A DNA stretch of 64,000 nucleotides, taken from the NCBI RefSeq assembly GCF_029887935.1, contig NZ_JARXRO010000020.1, forward strand, positions 663,088-727,087, written 5' to 3'. Position numbers and translations under genes: made by a program. This DNA is from Luteimonas kalidii (GTDB lineage Bacteria > Pseudomonadota > Gammaproteobacteria > Xanthomonadales > Xanthomonadaceae). The first letter of the stretch is position 1, and each line of letters starts with the position of its first letter. Positions 58,916 to 64,000 of this stretch are shown piece by piece. The notes beneath the pieces were generated by a model. The model was given only the letters and a program-made list of their open reading frames with translations. It had not been told where the DNA came from and made no database searches.

Positions 58916-59401
58916 ATGGAGACGCTCGATCCACAGCTGGAAATCGCGCAGCTGATCGCGACGCTCGGCCTCGAACCGCATCCGGAAGGCGGATACTTCC
59001 GGCGCTTCCATGAGTCGCGGCAGCAGGTGCACGTGGACGGCGCGCCGCGCCCGGCGCTGACCGCCATCCACTACCTGCTCGCACCAGGCGAGCGCAGCCG
59101 GTGGCACCGCGTGGACGCCGATGAAACCTGGCACTGGCAGCAGGGGGGAACGCTCGAGCTCGAGCGCTACGACGCCGCGAACGGCGCCCTGTCGCGCCAC
59201 CGCCTCGCTCCGACGCCTGCGGGCGATGGCACGTCCTGCATCGTCCCGGCCGGCCAGTGGCAATCCGCGCATGCCGGCGGGGCAGCCGTGCTGGTCGTGT
59301 GCACGGTGGCGCCCGGTTTCGTCTGGGAAGGATTCGAACTGCTGGATCCTGCCTCGAAGATCGGGCGGGAACTGTGGCGGCGCGGCGCGGTCCAGCGATG
59401 A
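58916..59401 (+). CDS. DUF985 / cupin_5 family protein
   Basis: A 161-residue single-domain cupin. The segment LGLEPHPEGGYFRRFHES is the family signature; AIHYLLAPGERSRWHRVDADETWHWQQG provides the cupin His/Glu cluster, and VPAGQWQSAH the second motif. The biochemical role of the family is not settled. Start ATG 58916 follows AAGGTG; GTG 58910 is possible. It lies between gumM and gumN and overlaps gumN by four bases, an insertion compared with Xanthomonas. Confidence 0.88.
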   Translation: METLDPQLEIAQLIATLGLEPHPEGGYFRRFHESRQQVHVDGAPRPALTAIHYLLAPGERSRWHRVDADETWHWQQGGTLELERYDAANGALSRHRLAPTPAGDGTSCIVPAGQWQSAHAGGAAVLVVCTVAPGFVWEGFELLDPASKIGRELWRRGAVQR

Positions 59402-60579
59402 GCGCCGGTGGCCGCCCGTCATCGCTTACGCTCTCCTCCATGACCCTGGCCGCGAATGCAGTGCTCCTGTCGATGCTGGTGCCTGCGCTCCTGGGAGCGA
59501 AGGCGGCGCCCCCGCCCGGGCCTGCACCCGTCGTCGAGACCGTCGCAGCAAGCGCGGACGATGCAGACACCGCGTCCCGGGCCACGGATGCACGCGATGT
59601 CCCACCGGCCTCCGCTGCGCGCGAGCCTGCCGATGCGACGGCCGCACCACCAGGGTCGGCCGCGTCCATCGTCGATCACGAAACCATCGTCGTGTCCGGC
59701 GCGCTTCCAGGTCCCGGCCTGTGGAAGGTGCGCAAGGACGGACACGTGCTGTACGTAATGGCCACGGTGTCTCCCCTGCCGAAGCGGATGGAATGGGATT
59801 CGACCGGGCTCGAATCGGTGGTCGCGCGCTCGCAGCAGGTCCTGCTGCCGCCGTCGTTCACCCTGGATGCCGGCGTGGGCATGTTCCGCGGCATGCTGCT
59901 GGTGCCGTCGCTGTTGAAGGCCCGCCGCAATCCGGACGGCGCGACCCTTCAGCAGATGGTGTCGCCCGACCTGTACGCGCGCTGGGTGCCGCTCAAGCGA
60001 CGCTACCTCGGCAACGATCGCGGCGTCGAGCAGTGGCGCCCGATCTTCGCCGCGCAACACCTCTACGAAGCGGCGATGGACGACTCCGGGCTCAGCCGCG
60101 AGGGCGTGGTCGACAAGGCGGTCCGGCGCATGGCCCGGCGCCATGATGTGGAACTGCGCGCGGTGAACTTCGAGCTTGAGATCGACGACCCCAAGGCCGT
60201 GATCCGCGAATTCCAGGCCACCACGCTCGCAGACACCGAGTGCTTCGAGAAGACGCTGTCGCGGATCGAGGGGGATCTCGAACTGATGCGGCAGCGGGCC
60301 AACGCCTGGGCCACCGGCGAGGTCGGCGCGCTGCGCTCGCTGTCGATCGAGAACCAGTACAGCACCTGCATCCGCGCGATGACCGAGAACGGACTGGCGC
60401 GCAGGCTCGGCATCGACGACCTGCGCGCGCGCCTGGATGCGATGTGGCTCGCGGCTGCCGAGGAAACGCTTGCGGCCAATGCGTCGAGCCTGGCGATGCT
60501 GCCGCTGTCGCTGGTCACCGCGCCCGATGGTTACCTCGCGCGCCTGGAACAGAAGGGCTACGCGGTCGAAGCGCCCTGA
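59398..60579 (+). CDS. gumN: TraB/GumN family protein
   Basis: A 393-residue protein of the TraB/PrgY/GumN family (PF01963 type). An N-terminal hydrophobic segment (LAANAVLLSMLVPALLGAKA) is followed by a proline/alanine-rich linker to about residue 100. The conserved domain then begins GPGLWKVRKDGHVLYVMATVSPLPKRMEW. Related domains in other organisms are putative metal-dependent proteases (Tiki-like), but catalytic residues cannot be assigned here. GumN follows gumM in Xanthomonas and is not needed for xanthan. ATGA overlap with the cupin gene. Confidence 0.88.
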   Translation: MSAGGRPSSLTLSSMTLAANAVLLSMLVPALLGAKAAPPPGPAPVVETVAASADDADTASRATDARDVPPASAAREPADATAAPPGSAASIVDHETIVVSGALPGPGLWKVRKDGHVLYVMATVSPLPKRMEWDSTGLESVVARSQQVLLPPSFTLDAGVGMFRGMLLVPSLLKARRNPDGATLQQMVSPDLYARWVPLKRRYLGNDRGVEQWRPIFAAQHLYEAAMDDSGLSREGVVDKAVRRMARRHDVELRAVNFELEIDDPKAVIREFQATTLADTECFEKTLSRIEGDLELMRQRANAWATGEVGALRSLSIENQYSTCIRAMTENGLARRLGIDDLRARLDAMWLAAAEETLAANASSLAMLPLSLVTAPDGYLARLEQKGYAVEAP

Positions 60580-60586
60580 GCGGCGC

Positions 60587-60928
60587 TCAGGCCTCGATCC
60601 GGTCGCGTCCGCCGCGCTTGGCGCGGTACAGCGCGGCATCGGCCTCCTCGATCCACTGTTCGAGGGAATCATGGCCGCCGTGCGCAGGCGCCATGCCGAC
60701 GCTCGCTGTCACGCGCGCCTCCCCCAGTGCGGCGACGTCGATGCGGCGGATCTCGCGGCAGATCGCCTCGGCTACCAGCCGCGCGTCGCCCGCCGGGGTC
60801 GCGTGCAGGACGATGCCGAACTCGTCGCCGCCGTAACGCCCGGCATCGTCGCTCTCGCGCAGGCCGGCGCGGGCGGGAACCGTGGCCACCGGCGTTCGCT
60901 TCGCATCCAGTCCCTTGCGGCGGGACAT
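60587..60928 (-). pseudogene. Truncated GGDEF (diguanylate cyclase) remnant
   Basis: A 113-residue frame holding only the second half of a GGDEF domain: GRYGGDEFGIVL (the active-site GGDEF), then AICREIRRIDV, VTASVGMAPAHGG and ADAALYRAKRGGRDRIE, the standard C-terminal end. A full domain needs about 70 more residues upstream, including the Mg-binding DxDxFK segment; that space is taken by the end of dxs. The N-terminal 28 residues show no similarity. It is probably non-functional or has an unknown fragment role. Convergent with gumN, 7 bp apart. Confidence 0.75.
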
Positions 60929-60996
60929 CGATCACCGGGGCGGCATCGCGCGGCCGGCGTGCGGCCGATGGCGGCGTGGCGGAAGGTCCGAACGCG

Positions 60997-62907
60997 TCAG
61001 CCCGACGCGCTGCGCCGCGCGGGCTGATCGGCGTGCTGCGGCCAGCGCTGCAGGATCGCTGCGCGGATGCCCGCCGCATCGAGTCCGGCTTCGGCCAGCA
61101 GCACCTCGCGGCTGGCGTGGTGCTGGAACGCGTCCGGCAGGCCCAGCTGCAGCACCGGACGCTGGATGCCCTCGGCCTGCAGCAGTTCGAGCACACCCGA
61201 GCCGGCGCCCCCCATCACCACGTTGTCCTCGAGGGTGACAAAGCCCTCGTGGTCCTGGGCCAGTTCCAGCAGCAGTGCGCGGTCGAGCGGCTTGACGAAA
61301 CGCATGTTGACCACGGTCAGCCCGAGCGCCTCGCCGACCTGTTCGGCCGCCGGCACCAGGGCGCCGAACGCGAGCAGGGCCAGGCGCGTCCCGCGCCGGC
61401 GCACCTCGGCCTTGCCGATCGGCAGCGTGTCGAGCGTCTGTCCCGGCGCGACCCCCGGGCCGCTGCCACGCGGATAGCGCACCGCGGCCGGGCCCTCGTG
61501 GCGGTAGCCGGTGCTCAGCATCTGCCGGCACTCGCGCTCGTCGGCGGGTGCCATCACCACCAGGTTCGGTACGCAGCGCAGGTAGCTCAGGTCCAGGTTG
61601 CCGGCATGGGTCGCGCCGTCCGGCCCGACCACGCCGCCGCGGTCGACCGCGAACAGCACGTCGAGCTTCTGGATCGCCACGTCGTGCACGAGCTGGTCGT
61701 AGCCGCGCTGCAGGAAGGTCGAGTAGATCGCGACCACCGGCTTGGCGCCTTCGCAGGCCATGCCGGCGGCGAGCGTGACCGCGTGCTGTTCGGCGATGGC
61801 GACATCGAAATAGCGCTCCGGATATTCCTTCGAAAAGCGCACCAGGCCCGAGCCCTCGCGCATCGCCGGCGTGATCCCGAGAAGTGCGGGATCGCTGGCG
61901 GCCATGTCGCACAGCCAGTCGCCGAACACGTCGGTGTAGGTCGGCTTCTTCGCGCCGGCCTTGGCTTCCAGGCCTTTGGTCGGATCGAACGGGGAGACAG
62001 CGTGGTAGCCGATCTGGTCGCCCTCGGCCAGTTCGTAACCCTTGCCCTTGGTGGTGATCACGTGCAGCAACTGCGGCCCCTTCAGCCCCTTGAGCGTCTT
62101 CAGCGCGCCGGCGAGTGCCTTGACGTCGTGGCCATCGATGGGGCCGGTGTAGTGGAAGCCCATTTCCTCGAACAGCGTGGACGGCACGAACATGCCCTTC
62201 CAGTGTTCTTCCCAGCGGCGCACGAAGCGCGCGGTACCGCTGTTGCGCTTGTCGCCGAGGATCTTCTTGCCGCCTTCGCGCAGCGCGTTGAGCGTCTGGC
62301 TGCTGGTCATGCGGCCGAGCATGCGGGTCAGTCCGCCGACCGCCTCGCTGATCGACATGCGGTTGTCGTTGAGGATCACCAGCAGGTCGGGCTCCGGATC
62401 CATGCCGCCGGCATGGTTCAGCGCCTCGTACGCCATGCCCGCGGTCATCGCCCCGTCGCCGATCACGGCGACCACGCGGCGGCCGTTGTCCGCGCGCGCG
62501 TTGGCGATCGCCATGCCCAGCGCGGCCGAGATCGAGGTCGAGGAATGGCCGACCCCGAAGGTGTCGTACTCGCTCTCCTCGCGCTTGGGGAACGGCGCGA
62601 CGCCGCCTTCCTGCTTGACTGTGTGGATCGCGTCGCGGCGGCCGGTGAGGATCTTGTGCGGATAGGTCTGGTGGCCGACGTCCCAGACGATGCGGTCTTC
62701 GGGCGTGTCGTAGATCCAGTGCAGCACCGTGGTCAGCTCGACCACGCCAAGCCCGGCACCGAAATGACCGCCGGAGCGGCCGACGGATTCGATCAGGTAG
62801 CCGCGCAGCTCTTCGGCGATGGCGGGCAGTTCGGTCTCGTCGAACTGGCGCAGTTCGGCCGGGCTGCCGATGCGCGCGAGGCGCGGGTAGCGGGTGGAAT
62901 CGATCAT
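60997..62907 (-). CDS. dxs: 1-deoxy-D-xylulose-5-phosphate synthase
   Basis: A 636-residue thiamine-diphosphate enzyme that condenses pyruvate and glyceraldehyde 3-phosphate, the first step of the MEP isoprenoid pathway. Motifs are [46 protein letters not shown], the ThDP motif [19 protein letters not shown] with [12 protein letters not shown], and the transketolase middle domain [17 protein letters not shown]. Complete in length. Undecaprenyl carriers for the gum pathway derive from this route, though the adjacency may be chance. Confidence 0.98.
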   Translation of the reverse strand: MIDSTRYPRLARIGSPAELRQFDETELPAIAEELRGYLIESVGRSGGHFGAGLGVVELTTVLHWIYDTPEDRIVWDVGHQTYPHKILTGRRDAIHTVKQEGGVAPFPKREESEYDTFGVGHSSTSISAALGMAIANARADNGRRVVAVIGDGAMTAGMAYEALNHAGGMDPEPDLLVILNDNRMSISEAVGGLTRMLGRMTSSQTLNALREGGKKILGDKRNSGTARFVRRWEEHWKGMFVPSTLFEEMGFHYTGPIDGHDVKALAGALKTLKGLKGPQLLHVITTKGKGYELAEGDQIGYHAVSPFDPTKGLEAKAGAKKPTYTDVFGDWLCDMAASDPALLGITPAMREGSGLVRFSKEYPERYFDVAIAEQHAVTLAAGMACEGAKPVVAIYSTFLQRGYDQLVHDVAIQKLDVLFAVDRGGVVGPDGATHAGNLDLSYLRCVPNLVVMAPADERECRQMLSTGYRHEGPAAVRYPRGSGPGVAPGQTLDTLPIGKAEVRRRGTRLALLAFGALVPAAEQVGEALGLTVVNMRFVKPLDRALLLELAQDHEGFVTLEDNVVMGGAGSGVLELLQAEGIQRPVLQLGLPDAFQHHASREVLLAEAGLDAAGIRAAILQRWPQHADQPARRSASG

Positions 62908-62957
62908 CCGCGCATTGTAGATCCTGTCCCCGGACGCCGCCGTGCAGGGACCGCCCG

Positions 62958-64000
62958 TCAGCGCCCGCGCAGCCGCCCCAGCAGGCCCCCGCTGCGCGGC
63001 GCGGTGGCGGGCTCGGACGGCTGCTCGGGCACCGGTTCGGCGACGCCCGTGGCCAGGTTGGCGTTCACGAAGTCGACGATGTCCTCGAGCGCGATCCCGC
63101 TGGCGGCCGCGACATCCTGCAGTTTCGCCGGGCCCTTCATCATCGCGGTGGCGATGCGGAAATGGCGCGGGAACTCGCGTTCGGTCTGGGGCCAGCGGTT
63201 GAGCTGGTAGCGGGCGTCGGGATCGTGGCCGGGCAGCAGCGCGCCCTTGCCGCTGACCAGTGCGCCCAGCCAGATCAACCGCGCGAGCGGCTGCGGTGCG
63301 CCGGCGACGGTCGTTTCCTGGTCCCAGGTGGCGTCGTCGACCGGTTCCAGGTCCTCGCGTGCCACCTCGCCCTCGAAATACTGGGCCAGCGGCTTGAGCG
63401 CCGAGGGGCCGTGATAGGCCGGGATGTCGGCGTCGACCAGCAGGGTCGGTCCGCTGGGACGCCGGTAGCGCAGGCGGCCGCGCAGCTGTCCGCTGGTGAG
63501 CCAGCCGAGCAGGGTGGCCGGCGCGGACGGCGACGCCGCGGGCGGTACCGGAGCAGCCGGAGCCATGTCGGGCGCAGGCGCGGGGGGCGCTGCCGTCGCC
63601 GGCGTGGGTTCGGCGGGAAGGGGCGCCGGAGCCACGGACGCAGGCGGCGGCGCGGCATGCGCTGCGGGCATCGGCACGGCAGGTGCGGCCTCCGCGAGCC
63701 TGACCTCGGGGGCTGGCGCGTCGACCGCGGGCGCGTGGTCGGCTTCGGGCGCGATGGTTGCGGGGGCGCCAGTTGCGCCACCGATCTCGCGCAGCAGCTC
63801 GGCGAGCGAGTCCACGCTGAACGGGCGGCCGAGCCGGAAGTCGGTCTGGGTCCGCATGGCGGAGGTCAGCCCCACCACGCGCTTGCCCGAGGCGTGCAGG
63901 CGCAGCCAGCTCATCGGACCGTACATGCTGTCCATGTCGACCACGATGTGGTCGGCCTGGGTTTCGGGGAGCAGTTGCCAGGTTCCCGCAAGGCGCTGGT
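62958..64000 (-). CDS. Proline/alanine-rich protein of unknown function, 5' part outside the window
   Basis: The frame is open to the window edge, so the N-terminus is missing (at least 347 residues visible). The first visible part, [13 protein letters not shown]...[37 protein letters not shown], looks like the second half of a receiver-like alpha/beta domain. A Pro/Ala-rich linker of about 90 residues follows. The C-terminal globular domain ([18 protein letters not shown] to [13 protein letters not shown]) ends with a short basic tail. I do not recognise the family with confidence. It is co-oriented with dxs, 50 bp upstream. Confidence 0.7.
   Translation of the reverse strand, partial: QRLAGTWQLLPETQADHIVVDMDSMYGPMSWLRLHASGKRVVGLTSAMRTQTDFRLGRPFSVDSLAELLREIGGATGAPATIAPEADHAPAVDAPAPEVRLAEAAPAVPMPAAHAAPPPASVAPAPLPAEPTPATAAPPAPAPDMAPAAPVPPAASPSAPATLLGWLTSGQLRGRLRYRRPSGPTLLVDADIPAYHGPSALKPLAQYFEGEVAREDLEPVDDATWDQETTVAGAPQPLARLIWLGALVSGKGALLPGHDPDARYQLNRWPQTEREFPRHFRIATAMMKGPAKLQDVAAASGIALEDIVDFVNANLATGVAEPVPEQPSEPATAPRSGGLLGRLRGR

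Overview
This is a GC-rich chromosomal window from a gammaproteobacterium of the Xanthomonadaceae/Lysobacteraceae group (Xanthomonas, Lysobacter, Luteimonas and relatives). The placement rests on gene order and protein content. The order ihfA - merR-type gene - tRNA-Pro - gumBCDE(F)HIJKLM - gumN is the xanthan locus of Xanthomonas. There are also two Xanthomonad-style TonB-dependent receptors, an Oar-like receptor, a spoT-ridA-recG block and a zinc-free type B L31. No phage, insertion sequence, plasmid function or CRISPR array was seen; nearly everything is chromosomal backbone plus a few accessory loci.

Layout. (1) 0-12 kb, housekeeping: spoT, ridA, recG, a nucleoside hydrolase, rpmE2, nadC, a Trm112-like protein, purE-purK, a superoxide-dismutase-fold protein that has lost metal ligands, grxD, an SDR oxidoreductase and a MarC-type membrane protein. 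(2) 12-17 kb: an Oar-like TonB receptor behind a triple GTTAAC block, then the ppGpp-linked nucleosidase ppnN. (3) 17-24 kb: a LytS/AlgZ-type histidine kinase without a partner regulator, divergent from a tightly overlapping minor-pilin operon fimT-pilV-pilW-pilX-pilY1-pilE. (4) 24-27.4 kb: tRNA-Asn, a second isolated FimT/GspH-like pilin, uvrB and tRNA-Val. (5) 27.8-37 kb, a maltodextrin/starch locus: TonB receptor, GH13 alpha-glucosidase, MFS sugar transporter, lipoprotein alpha-amylase and LacI-type regulator. Two copies of the same LacI-type operator core sit in front of the receptor and in the alpha-glucosidase/transporter divergent region. (6) 37-46 kb, translation block: thrS behind an apparent attenuator, infC with an ATT start, rpmI-rplT, pheS-pheT, ihfA, a MerR-family gene and tRNA-Pro. 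(7) 46-60.6 kb: a xanthan-type gum cluster with translationally coupled genes, one acetyltransferase instead of two, then a DUF985 cupin and gumN. (8) 60.6-64 kb, minus strand: a truncated GGDEF remnant, dxs and a 5'-partial proline/alanine-rich protein that leaves the window.

How the genes work together. The sugar locus reads as one system: outer-membrane uptake (TBDT), surface or periplasmic hydrolysis (amylase lipoprotein), inner-membrane import (MFS), cytoplasmic hydrolysis (alpha-glucosidase) and repression (LacI). The gum genes encode priming (D), glycosyl transfer (M, H, K, I), decoration (acyltransferase, L), flipping (J), polymerisation (E) and export (B, C) of a polymer predicted to have the xanthan pentasaccharide backbone. 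The pilin operon supplies the priming complex and tip adhesin of type IV pili.

The least expected signal is a pair of about 100-bp structured non-coding repeats, at 27643-27742 and, inverted, at 40180-40279. Each has long complementary outer arms enclosing two hairpins, and the two copies show a compensatory base-pair change. One copy lies between infC and rpmI and widens that normally tight junction to about 740 bp.
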